Shown: in pieces, positions 16,510 to 25,434 of the stretch | How the letters are laid out: the number at the start of each line of letters is the position of its first letter | Numbering within the stretch: position 1 is the stretch's first letter | DNA from: Saprospiraceae bacterium | GTDB taxonomy: Bacteria > Bacteroidota > Bacteroidia > Chitinophagales > Saprospiraceae | Assembly (NCBI GenBank): GCA_016712145.1 | Contig: JADJRO010000001.1 | Location: forward strand, 1,426,001 to 1,490,000 | Direction: 5' to 3' | Length of the DNA: 64,000 bases | Program-made: the position numbers and the translations under genes | Notes under the pieces: model-generated | Told to the model about the DNA's origin: nothing | Seen by the model: only the letters and a program-made list of their open reading frames with translations | Databases searched by the model: none

Positions 16510-17460
16510 TTAGCCTTCAAACTGTTTCCGGTTTAAAATATAATCAACCGCTTTTTGAGCCTGTGAAGCAACCTTAAAGATAAATCGATTATCTTCCTTT
16601 AGAACTTTCAACCAATCATATAAATATGAAGAACTTCTTTGCAAAAGGGTATCATTATCAATTTGTGCTATTGAGCATAAATAAGAGCTTCCAAGCTCGG
16701 CAATGAGTTCCTCGGTGCTATAAACCACGCTTCCAAAAGTTTCAGAATTTACAATTCCTTCTCTATTAAGTCTAGATTTATGTCCGGTCGAATGAGCTAA
16801 CTCATGAAATAAGCAAGCATAATATGCAAAGCTTGATTGGAATTGCTCCATCTTAGGCATATTAATATAGTCCTTTGAAGGTAAGTAATAGGCTTGATCG
16901 GAATCTATGAATTTAATCGGTGGTCTATTTGGCATGTTATCAATAATATCTTCACAAGTTCGGATTTTCTCATTTGGACTCAGTTCTAAATCCTGCATTC
17001 CTATTGATATACCTTCCGCATCTTCAATATTGAAGACAGGATAGTATTTAATTAGACGAGAGACTTCTACCTTTATTTTACTCTTTATCATCTCCTTAGC
17101 TTCATTTTCACTCAGTCTACTACCTTCTAAATTCTTATATACCAAATTAAAGTAAATGACCTTCTCCGCTTTCGCTCCTAATCTCAAAACGCCTCCTAAT
17201 TCCTTAACCTGCTTATAAGTCAGAAAGTAAGGAATTCTATGCTCTGAAAAATTCATCAAGATGTAATTGATACCTTTATATATATGACCAGAAACATAGT
17301 TTCTAGCCAAACCATAGGAATTCCAAGGTTTATGCCAAGGAGCAACTCCGGAATCTAACATTTTTATAATTTTATTCGTCACCTCATGATATAAGTCTAT
17401 CTTCGGAATCGGAGAACCAATGACAGCTTCTTCGCTATTATTATTTTTCATTTCAATCAA
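16510..17460 (-). CDS. ardC: ArdC-family antirestriction protein (ssDNA-binding plus zincin domain)
   Basis: A 316-aa protein with the ArdC layout. The N-terminal domain (residues 20-160: VAPWHKPWNSYG, then GINYILMNFS) is the ssDNA-binding part found in TraC1/ArdC proteins, and the C-terminal domain is a zinc metallopeptidase fold with HELAH at about 217-221 (FHELAHSTGH). ArdC proteins shield incoming DNA from host restriction and are common on conjugative elements. It sits 17 bases after a RadC-like gene on the same strand, the usual pairing in Bacteroidota elements. Confidence 0.9.
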   Translation of the reverse strand: MIEMKNNNSEEAVIGSPIPKIDLYHEVTNKIIKMLDSGVAPWHKPWNSYGLARNYVSGHIYKGINYILMNFSEHRIPYFLTYKQVKELGGVLRLGAKAEKVIYFNLVYKNLEGSRLSENEAKEMIKSKIKVEVSRLIKYYPVFNIEDAEGISIGMQDLELSPNEKIRTCEDIIDNMPNRPPIKFIDSDQAYYLPSKDYINMPKMEQFQSSFAYYACLFHELAHSTGHKSRLNREGIVNSETFGSVVYSTEELIAELGSSYLCSIAQIDNDTLLQRSSSYLYDWLKVLKEDNRFIFKVASQAQKAVDYILNRKQFEG

Positions 17461-17477
17461 ATTTAGAGGTTAGTGAA

Positions 17478-17957
17478 TTAGAGCATTCCTTCGTCAGCGA
17501 AGGAATAAAATCCGGATTGTGGTGTAAGAATGATATGATCAATTAGTTGAATGTCATGGAATTTTCCAATCTCTTTCAACTTTCTGGTCAACTCAATATC
17601 TTGGGTGCTTGGTTTAGAAGAACCTGAAGGATGGTTATGCCCGGCAATAATTCCTACAGCAAGACCTTTCAATGCAGTGGCAAATAAAATCCGTGGATCA
17701 GCTACAGTTCCAGTCAATCCGCCACGACTTAGTCGTAATAGACCTTTTACATAATTTGCTCGGTTAAGGAACAACACATTGAATTCCTCAACCAACTCCA
17801 TATCATCACCCCAATTAATCCGGAATATCTTTTCTGCATCCGAAGAATTATTAACTCTTAGATGGTTAGATAATGGTAAATTGGATTGATACTTAACCTT
17901 TACTTCAGCTACTTGCAAAAGTGGAGGTATTTGGCTCTCGCCATTTTGATTTTTCAT
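17478..17957 (-). CDS. radC: RadC-family JAMM-domain protein
   Basis: A 159-aa protein with the JAMM/MPN+ metalloprotease motif HNHPSGSSKPSTQD at about residues 105-119 and the family ending HIILTPQSGFYSFADEG. It lacks the N-terminal helix-hairpin-helix of chromosomal RadC, as is usual for element-borne copies (about 150 aa). The role is not established; the family is regularly found on integrative elements beside ArdC. It is read ahead of the ArdC-like gene in one operon. The upstream sequence holds a strong nested hairpin (18010-18066). Confidence 0.9.
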   Translation of the reverse strand: MKNQNGESQIPPLLQVAEVKVKYQSNLPLSNHLRVNNSSDAEKIFRINWGDDMELVEEFNVLFLNRANYVKGLLRLSRGGLTGTVADPRILFATALKGLAVGIIAGHNHPSGSSKPSTQDIELTRKLKEIGKFHDIQLIDHIILTPQSGFYSFADEGML

Positions 17958-18009
17958 AATTACTGGTTTAAATTGTTAAAGAATAATTCCAAACCAGTGT
18001 AATATTGAC

Positions 18010-18066
18010 GATGCATTAAACCAAGATGGTAGAAATTGTCATCTTGGCAATTTTCATTTATGCATC
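18010..18066. repeat. Nested inverted repeat upstream of the RadC-like gene, related to 28650-28676
   Basis: An outer stem GATGCATTAAA (18010-18020) / TTTATGCATC (18057-18066) encloses an inner perfect 8-bp stem CCAAGATG (18021-18028) / CATCTTGG (18040-18047). The loop segment GGTAGAAATTGTCA with the following TTGGCAATTTT recurs at 28650-28676 with four mismatches in 27 bases, again in a non-coding region upstream of a minus-strand gene. It could be an operator, an RNA leader or a single-strand origin-like structure. Confidence 0.5.
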
Positions 18067-18124
18067 AATGATATTTAAATAATAATTTATTACTGTAGAT
18101 TAAGTTAATAAATGCAACTCTTAA

Positions 18125-18475
18125 TTAGATAAGCTCATTTTCACTCGCAATTGTTTCATCATTACATGTTGGACATAATGGATGATCTTCATGAAATGAT
18201 TCACATGGATCGCTATTATCTATTCTCATAAAATTTTGAGAAAGAAACCTAATAAGTGCATCTCTTTCGGTTGGATAATCTCTATTTTCAATATTGCAAT
18301 CTTCCTCAAGAGAAGTTGCCTCAACCGTGTATTGATTTTCGTTTTTGCATTTCGATATTTGGATAATTCCTTGCTTCAAAGATTTATTACAAGAAACATT
18401 GAATGTCCAACCAGAACATGTTCCACATTCTGTTAAAAAAAAATTATTATTAGTTTCAAATTCTCTTATTTCCAT
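18125..18475 (-). CDS. Cys-rich 116-aa hypothetical protein
   Basis: A small acidic protein with Cys pairs at both ends: TECGTCSGW near residue 18 and HPLCPTCND near residue 100, plus three more Cys between. The CxxC pairs could bind zinc. No known family is recognised. It stands alone on the minus strand, 167 bases before the RadC gene and divergent from hsdR. The N-terminus is Asn-rich; no signal peptide is visible. Confidence 0.65.
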   Translation of the reverse strand: MEIREFETNNNFFLTECGTCSGWTFNVSCNKSLKQGIIQISKCKNENQYTVEATSLEEDCNIENRDYPTERDALIRFLSQNFMRIDNSDPCESFHEDHPLCPTCNDETIASENELI

Positions 18476-18710
18476 TGAATTGAATTAAAAATTAATGAAG
18501 AAGTAAAATTACGGGTTAAAACCAATTATTCACAAAATTAGTGTATTTAATTCTAAATTACAAAAGGTAAAGCACTGAATTTTAATATTTTAGCTATATT
18601 TACCCATGAAATTAATAAAATTTAACCAAACCGGAATCCAATTGTAATGAACCCTTAAAAATGCTATACTAAATTACGTTCAATCAAACAAAGAAACACG
18701 ATAAAACAAT

Positions 18711-21224
18711 ATGGCCAATTCAAAAGAAGCAAAAGCCAGAATCAAAATAAATAAACTCCTTGAAGATGCCGGATGGAGTTTTTTTGACAGTGAAAAAGGC
18801 TTCTCCAATATTGCTCTGGAAATAAATGTCAAAATTGCCAAGTCCTTTACTGATCAACTCGGTGATGACTTTGAATCTGTAAAAAAAGGTTTTATTGATT
18901 TTCTTCTTTTAGATGATAATGGATTTCCTTTAGCGGTATTGGAAGCCAAAAAGGAAGACAAGAATCCTCTTGATGGCAAAGAGCAAGCTAGAAGATATGC
19001 ACAATCTCAAAATGTACGATTCATAATTTTATCAAATGGTAATCTCCACTTTTTCTGGGATTTGGAACGTGGTGATCCGGAAATCATTACTGAATTTCCT
19101 ACCCAAGAATCATTAAAACATCGTCAGGGATTTCAACCAAACAATAAAAGATTAACAGAAGAAAAAGTAGATTCCGATTACATTGCTTTAACTCAAAATG
19201 CTAATTTTAAAAATGACCCTCTCTACCAAAATGAAGCAACAAGAGATCAATATCTCTGGGATGAAAATTTGCGGATTTTACGACCATATCAGTTAAGAGC
19301 AATTCACGCACTACAAAGATCAGCCGGAGAAGGCAATGACCGCTTTCTATTTGAAATGGCAACTGGAACCGGAAAAACCTTAATTTCTGCTGGAGTAATA
19401 AAACTCTTTTTAAGAACTGGTAACGCAAAACGCATTCTTTTCCTTGTTGATCGGCTGGAACTAGAAGGACAAGCAAAGAAGAATTTTGATAGATATTTAA
19501 GTAATGATTTTACCCTAGTTGTTTATAAACAAAATAGAGATGATTGGAAAAAGGCGGAAGTTGTTATTACAACAGTTCAAAGTTTATCGACTCAGAATAA
19601 ATATAAAAAACTCTTCTCACCAACGGATTTTGATTTAATCATTGCTGATGAATCTCATAGAGCAATTGGTGGAAATTCTAGAGCAGTCTTTGAATACTTT
19701 GTAGGATATAAATTAGGACTTACCGCAACTCCAAAAGACTACCTCAAGAATATTGATTCCGAGAAGTTATCTCAGAAAGACCCTCGTGCTTGGGAGCGTC
19801 GCCAGCTATTGGATACATATATGACATTTGGGTGTAAAAATGGAGAACCTACTTTCCGGTTTAGTTTATTAGATGGAGTAAAAGATGGTTTTTTAATAAA
19901 CCCAATTGTTTCTGATGCACGAACTGACATAACAACAGAATTACTTTCCGAAAAAGGTTATTCCATAATGGTGGACAACGAAGAAGGCGGAGAAAGTGAA
20001 GAATCATTTTTTCAAAGAGACTTTGAGAAGAAATTCTTTTCTGAAAAAACAAATACTGTATTTTGCCAGGCCTTTATTGAAAATGCACTTAGAGATCCTA
20101 TTAGCGGAGAGATTGGTAAAAGTATTATTTTTTGCGTGAGTCAAAAACATGCATCAAAGATTACCCAGATTTTGAATCAATTGGCAAGTCAATTATGGCC
20201 TGGTAAATACAATTCTGATTTTGCTTTGCAAATAACTTCAAACATCCAGGATGCACAACAATTCACAATAAACTTCGCCAATAACAACTTAAATGGTCAC
20301 ACCAGAATCTTAGATAATTACAAATCTAGCAAGACCAGAGTTTGCGTTACGGTAGGTATGATGACCACTGGTTATGATTGTGAAGATATTTTAAACCTCG
20401 CCTTGATGCGTCCTATTTTTTCACCAACGGATTTCATACAGATTAAAGGGAGAGGCACTCGCAAGCACAGCTTTGAATATACAGATGAGTACGGAGAAAA
20501 ACACAAAGCGACCAAGCAAAATTTCAAGTTCTTCGACTTCTTTGCCAACTGCGAATATTTTGAAGAAAAATTTGACTACGATGAAATTTTAAAAATTCCA
20601 ATAAAACAAAAAAGTACAGGTGGCAGTGATCCTAAGGGTGTTGATATTGACCAGATAGAGATTTTTAATCCTGATAAAGTTAAGTCAATCATGGAGACAC
20701 CTATAGGAATTGAAGGAATGAAGGTTGACCGTAAGTTATTTGAGAAAGCCAGAGAGGAATTACATAAGGATACTGAAGTAAAATCAGCTATTGAAAATGA
20801 GCAATGGGAAAAAGCCATACAGATAGTTCGAGATAAGTATGAGGATAAACCTCAATTGTTTTTGAATCTTGATAAAATACGGAAAAGCGAAAACCTTGAT
20901 CGCCGGATTACATGGCGGGAATTTCTGGAACGTGCATTTGGCTTTATCGATGGATTTAAATCCAAAGACGAAAAGATCGAAGATGAGTGCGATAAATTTA
21001 TTTCAATATACAAGCCGGAAAGTAAATATGTACCCCACATCAAAAATTACCTAAAGGCGTATGTTGCAGATGATAAATTCCGCCAAATAATTAATAACAA
21101 GCATTTTGCCGATCTGAATGTGTATGGTGGATTCTCCATGTCGGAATTCAAAGCACTGAATGGATGGAGGGAAACTATTCCTGATTACGTAAAAGATTAT
21201 GTTCCTATTAATCAATATCTATAA
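18711..21224 (+). CDS. hsdR: Type I restriction endonuclease subunit R (HsdR)
   Basis: An 837-aa translocating nuclease subunit. A PD-(D/E)xK nuclease core lies in the N-terminus (Asp63 in FIDFLLLDD, then Glu78 and Lys80 in VLEAKK). SF2 helicase motifs follow: MATGTGKT at about 216-223, ADESH at about 311-315, VGMMTTGYDCED and IQIKGRGTRKH. The C-terminal third (NGWRETIPDYVKDYVP and before) resembles the EcoEI-type R C-terminal domain. The length fits the compact EcoEI-like class. It is the first gene of a run of five tightly spaced plus-strand genes (hsdR, HEPN protein, hsdMS, hamA, hamB). The enzyme needs the M and S activities encoded downstream. Confidence 0.95.
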   Translation: MANSKEAKARIKINKLLEDAGWSFFDSEKGFSNIALEINVKIAKSFTDQLGDDFESVKKGFIDFLLLDDNGFPLAVLEAKKEDKNPLDGKEQARRYAQSQNVRFIILSNGNLHFFWDLERGDPEIITEFPTQESLKHRQGFQPNNKRLTEEKVDSDYIALTQNANFKNDPLYQNEATRDQYLWDENLRILRPYQLRAIHALQRSAGEGNDRFLFEMATGTGKTLISAGVIKLFLRTGNAKRILFLVDRLELEGQAKKNFDRYLSNDFTLVVYKQNRDDWKKAEVVITTVQSLSTQNKYKKLFSPTDFDLIIADESHRAIGGNSRAVFEYFVGYKLGLTATPKDYLKNIDSEKLSQKDPRAWERRQLLDTYMTFGCKNGEPTFRFSLLDGVKDGFLINPIVSDARTDITTELLSEKGYSIMVDNEEGGESEESFFQRDFEKKFFSEKTNTVFCQAFIENALRDPISGEIGKSIIFCVSQKHASKITQILNQLASQLWPGKYNSDFALQITSNIQDAQQFTINFANNNLNGHTRILDNYKSSKTRVCVTVGMMTTGYDCEDILNLALMRPIFSPTDFIQIKGRGTRKHSFEYTDEYGEKHKATKQNFKFFDFFANCEYFEEKFDYDEILKIPIKQKSTGGSDPKGVDIDQIEIFNPDKVKSIMETPIGIEGMKVDRKLFEKAREELHKDTEVKSAIENEQWEKAIQIVRDKYEDKPQLFLNLDKIRKSENLDRRITWREFLERAFGFIDGFKSKDEKIEDECDKFISIYKPESKYVPHIKNYLKAYVADDKFRQIINNKHFADLNVYGGFSMSEFKALNGWRETIPDYVKDYVPINQYL

Positions 21225-21226
21225 TT

Positions 21227-21976
21227 ATGGCGAATCTGACGACAAAAGAAAAGCAAATACTTGAAAAACTATTCCAAATGAATAGTGGCTATGTACTTAA
21301 TTTCTCGGATAGGACAATGGGTGAGTTTTTTAGGGATGATGTAGATATTGATATCTACAATAAGGAATATATTTATGCAAGTGGCTCTAAGGCCAACAGA
21401 GTTCGTGGGTTTTGGCTCAATGCAGATGATAAAATAGTAGGAAAAAGTATAGTAAAGCTTATAGAATATATAGAAAATCAAATTAATCTAGGTAAATTAA
21501 ATCAAGAAGATTTTTCAAAAAAAGTAATCTTAGAGGCAAAATCAATCTCTGAAAAACTTATTGACGGAAAATTAATAATAGAAACAAAGTCAGAAGCAAG
21601 TTTTAAAAATGGGAATATTAATATTAAGCTTCAGAAAGAAATATTTGATCATGTTCAAAAGCTATTAAACGACGGTCATTATTACAATGCAGTTGAAGAA
21701 TCCTATAAAATAGTAAGGCAAAAACTCAAGGAAATTACTGGAAAGGAACAGGCACATCTTGCTTTTGCAGATGCAAACACAGAAAAAATATTTGGTAGGA
21801 AGCCCAAAGATGATGCCGAAAAGGATTTTTTTGAAGGAGTTAAATTTCTGCATATGTCAATTCAGAATCTGCGAAATGAAAAAGCTCATACCCCAGCTAA
21901 AAGTCTTGATAAAAATTTAGCCATCCATTACATATCACTAGCTAGCTTGGCGTATGATTTAATCAATAGAAAATAA
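21227..21976 (+). CDS. TIGR02391/HEPN-like protein embedded in the restriction operon
   Basis: A 249-aa protein. Residues 1-125 are unassigned, with a beta/alpha N-terminus. The C-terminal half (IFDHVQKLLNDGHYYNAVEE to DLINRK) matches the TIGR02391 (Ymh) family: LAFADANTEKIFG and NLRNEKAHTP. The RNEKAH stretch fits the R-x4-H signature of HEPN RNase domains. It lies 2 bases after hsdR and 3 bases before hsdM, so it is co-translated. Proteins of this family often accompany restriction systems and may act as a second-line RNase or regulator; its action here is inferred. Confidence 0.85.
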   Translation: MANLTTKEKQILEKLFQMNSGYVLNFSDRTMGEFFRDDVDIDIYNKEYIYASGSKANRVRGFWLNADDKIVGKSIVKLIEYIENQINLGKLNQEDFSKKVILEAKSISEKLIDGKLIIETKSEASFKNGNINIKLQKEIFDHVQKLLNDGHYYNAVEESYKIVRQKLKEITGKEQAHLAFADANTEKIFGRKPKDDAEKDFFEGVKFLHMSIQNLRNEKAHTPAKSLDKNLAIHYISLASLAYDLINRK

Positions 21977-21979
21977 ACT

Positions 21980-24519
21980 ATGCTCGACCAAAATACAAAA
22001 AGAAAAATAGATTCTGTACGACAAATTCTTGTGGGTAAAGTTCCTGATCCTAAAGCACAAGTAGAGCAAATCACTATAGCACTCATCTATAAATTTATGG
22101 ATGATATGGACAAGGAATCCCAAGAGTTAGGTGGTGAAGCTAAATTTTTTGCCAATGGATTTTCTAAATACGCTTGGACAAAACTTTTGGATCAAAAACT
22201 ATCTGGTCAAGAACGGCTTGATCTTTATACGCAATCTATTTCGTCATTATCCAGAAATCAAAACATCCCGCAATTATTCAGAGATATATTTAAAGGTGCA
22301 TTCTTACCATACAATGACCCAAGAACACTTTCTCTTTTTCTTAAGGAAATAAATGAGTTTACTTATGAACACAGCGAGGATCTTGGTGATGCTTTTGAAT
22401 ACTTACTTTCTGTATTAGGTAGTCAAGGTGATGCTGGTCAATTTCGGACTCCTCGTCATATCATAGATTTTATGGTGGCCGTTATAGACCCCAAGAAGAC
22501 TGAAAAGATTCTTGATCCGGCCTGTGGCACCGCAGGTTTCCTGATTTCTGCATATAAACATATTTTAAAGACCAATAAAGACAAGCCTCTATCTCCCGAG
22601 GAAAAATTAAAGCTAATGAATAACCTGACAGGATACGATATATCTCCTGACATGGTAAAGTTGGCTTTGGTCAATATGTATTTACATGGATTTCCGGAGC
22701 CAAAAATATATGAATACGATACCCTTTCCGATGAAAAGCGCTGGGATGAAAATGCTGATGTTATTCTTGCCAATCCACCATTTATGTCACCAAAAGGCGG
22801 TATTCAACCTCATAAGCGGTTTTCAGTTCAGTCAAACCGCAGTGAGGTACTCTTTGTGGATTACATGGCAGAACACTTAACCCTTAATGGTCGTGCCGGA
22901 ATCATTGTGCCGGAAGGGATTATTTTTAAATCCGATGGTGCTTACAAACAATTAAGAAAATATCTAATCGAGAATAACTATTTATTGGCAGTCGTATCTC
23001 TACCTGCAGGAGTTTTTAACCCTTATTCTGGTGTAAAGACTTCTATCTTATTTTTAGACAGAGTACTTGCAAAGAAAACTGATAATATTTTATTTGCTAA
23101 AGTGGAAGCTGATGGGTTTGACCTGGGAGCGCAACGAAAGGAGATTGGCAATAACGATTTAACTGAAGTGTTGGTATCATTGCATCAATATAAAATTGCA
23201 TTGGAGAGCACTAAAGAATTTAAAAGTGAAAGCAAAAATGTTTTCCTAATAGAAAAGAAAAAAATCGCCGAGAAAGAAGAATATAATTTATCTGTTGATC
23301 GCTATCGTGAAAATGTAAATGTAAAGCAGAGCCATTTTGAAATGGTTGCAATTTCAGAAATTTGCGAAATACAAAGAGGTGGTTCACCAAGGCCAATTGA
23401 ACAATACATCACAGAAGAACAGGAAGGAATTAACTGGATTAAAATTGGTGATGTTTCTGAAAATGCTAAATTCGTTTTAAGCACAAAAGAAAAAATAAAG
23501 AAGGAAGGTTTGAAGAAAACAAGAATGGTTTATGATGGAGATTTTATTCTCTCGAACTCCATGAGTTTTGGACGGCCATATATAGTAAAAATAACTGGAG
23601 CAATTCATGACGGTTGGCTTCTCTTGCGAATGAAAGACAAGGAAAGAATCAACCAAGATTATTTGTATGAAGTTTTAAGAAGCGATTTAACAAAAGAACA
23701 GTATGAAAGATTGGCAACAGGTGGAGTTGTTAGAAATCTGAATAGTGAACTTGTTAGAAGTGTTAAGATTCCATTACCACCCTTAAATATTCAAAACGCA
23801 ATTGTTTCTAAGATTAAAAAGTATCAATCCATTATCAACGGAGCTAAAGAAGTAGTAGAAAACTACAAACCAGAATTTGATATAAAAGAAAATTGGCAAA
23901 TGATGGAGTTGGTGAAAGTATGTGAAATTAATCCAAAAATACTTTGCCAAATAAGGTTGCTAAAGATGGTAAATTTATTTATTTTGATATTTCCTCAGTA
24001 AATAATAAAACTGGTGAATACTCAATTGAAAATATATTGGATGTAAATGATGCACCAAGTAGAGCAAGAAGAGAAATAAAGGAAAATGATGTTTTGCTAT
24101 CAACAGTTAGACCAAATTTGAAAGCATTTGCTTTGCTCTCAAATATCCCGAAGAATTCAATTGCATCTACTGGATTTGCTGTTTTAAGATGTAAGGAGAA
24201 AGTACTTCCAAAATATGTTTATGAGTCATTATTTACTGATTTTATGCAAAATCAAATGATTGGTAAAATGGGAAAGGGAGCTTACCCGAGTATAAACCAG
24301 ACAGATGTTGAGAATTTAGAAATTCCACTTCCACCAATTAGTGTTCAACAAGAAATTGTAAAGCGCATTGAAGATGAACAAGCATTGGTAAACTCAAACA
24401 AGAAACTCGTAGAAATTTTTGAGCAAAAAATAAAAGATGAAATTAATAAGTTATGGCAGGCAGCACCTAAGGATTATGCAATGAGTGAGGGAATAATGAC
24501 ATTAGCAGCAGAGGAATAA
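21980..24519 (+). CDS. hsdM: Type I methyltransferase-specificity fusion (HsdM-HsdS), split by a one-base homopolymer shift
   Basis: The first frame (21980-24001) holds the N6-adenine methyltransferase: SAM motif DPACGTAGF at about 178-186, and catalytic NPPF at about 265. A specificity part with target-recognition domain 1 follows (ICEIQRGGSPRPI to VKIPLPPLNIQNAIVSKI). Reading breaks at the A-run 23935-23939; one more A would give EINPKNTLPNKVAKDG and continue into the second frame (23944-24519), which is target-recognition domain 2 ending IPLPPISVQQEIVKRI. The full product would be about 846 aa with both recognition halves. If the break is real, only a half-specificity subunit is made. M and S in one chain with a separate R is uncommon. 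Confidence 0.88.
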
Positions 24520-24537
24520 AATTTGTGAATACCAAAC

Positions 24538-25434
24538 ATGAGGCTACAATTACTGGACCTAGTTAAAAAGACTATTCTGTTCAAATATGAATTGCCAAAT
24601 ACTGTTGCAAACATAGAACGAACAATTTTTTCAAACTTAAATGACAAGTGTTACGAAGCAACCAATAAGAACGATCTTGCAGAAATTATTTATAACTCAA
24701 TTATTGAATATTCATTCAATGAATTTGAAATAAACGAAAAGGAATACAATGACCTTCAAACAATCGCTTTTCAGGACAGAATCAGATTTGATGAAAATGA
24801 TTCGGACAAAACACAATTAAAGTATGGTTTTTTCGGCGAGGTCATTTTGTATGCAATCCTGAAAATAATATTTGGCGTTGATGCCTTGATTGCAAGAGGT
24901 GTCTTGTATAATCCATTAGAGAATTCTGAATCCAAAGGCTATGATGCTTATCACCTTATAGAAAGTGATTCTAAAATACAATTGTGGGTAGGAGAAACTA
25001 AATTTCATCAGAACTACACGCAAGCTGTTAATGATGTTTTGATAAAAATAAAACTAGCGCTATCGGATGACTACCTAAGGAAAAATCTTCTTACACTACG
25101 AAAGAACAAAGACAGATTAAATATTCAAGGTTCAACACTTGAAGCACTCTTGAATGATTGGGATAAGAATCCGAATATTATTATTACAAATGAACTAAAT
25201 AAATATCAAATTGAATTAGTGTATCCTATAATAATCTTATTTCAACAAAACAAAGATGGATATGACGCAAGCATTAAAGCTATTCCTGAATATATCAAAA
25301 AGAATTATATAGTGGAAGAATATGCATTGTCGGTTCCTTGCTTTTTATACTTTGTTTTCATTCCTGTAGAAGACGTAAAAGCAATTAAAATAGATGTATT
25401 ATCATGGATAAAATCAAAGAAGCAACTTCTGTAA
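24538..25434 (+). CDS. hamA: Hachiman defence nuclease HamA (DUF1837)
   Basis: A 298-aa protein matching HamA of the Hachiman anti-phage system. The PD-(D/E)xK-type core is visible: SKGYDAYHL near residue 132 supplies the Asp, and LWVGETKFHQNY near 150 the Glu-x-Lys pair. In the described system HamA is a DNA nuclease held inactive by HamB until damaged or phage DNA is sensed. It starts 18 bases after hsdMS and overlaps hamB by 31 bases, so it appears to be in the same operon as the type I system. The downstream helicase makes the call firm. Confidence 0.9.
   Translation: MRLQLLDLVKKTILFKYELPNTVANIERTIFSNLNDKCYEATNKNDLAEIIYNSIIEYSFNEFEINEKEYNDLQTIAFQDRIRFDENDSDKTQLKYGFFGEVILYAILKIIFGVDALIARGVLYNPLENSESKGYDAYHLIESDSKIQLWVGETKFHQNYTQAVNDVLIKIKLALSDDYLRKNLLTLRKNKDRLNIQGSTLEALLNDWDKNPNIIITNELNKYQIELVYPIIILFQQNKDGYDASIKAIPEYIKKNYIVEEYALSVPCFLYFVFIPVEDVKAIKIDVLSWIKSKKQLL

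Noticed and set aside
18640..18690. ATGCTATACT as a further recombinase-tail copy upstream of hsdR
   Set aside because: Only a short core matches, and the translated frame does not continue like the recombinase end.
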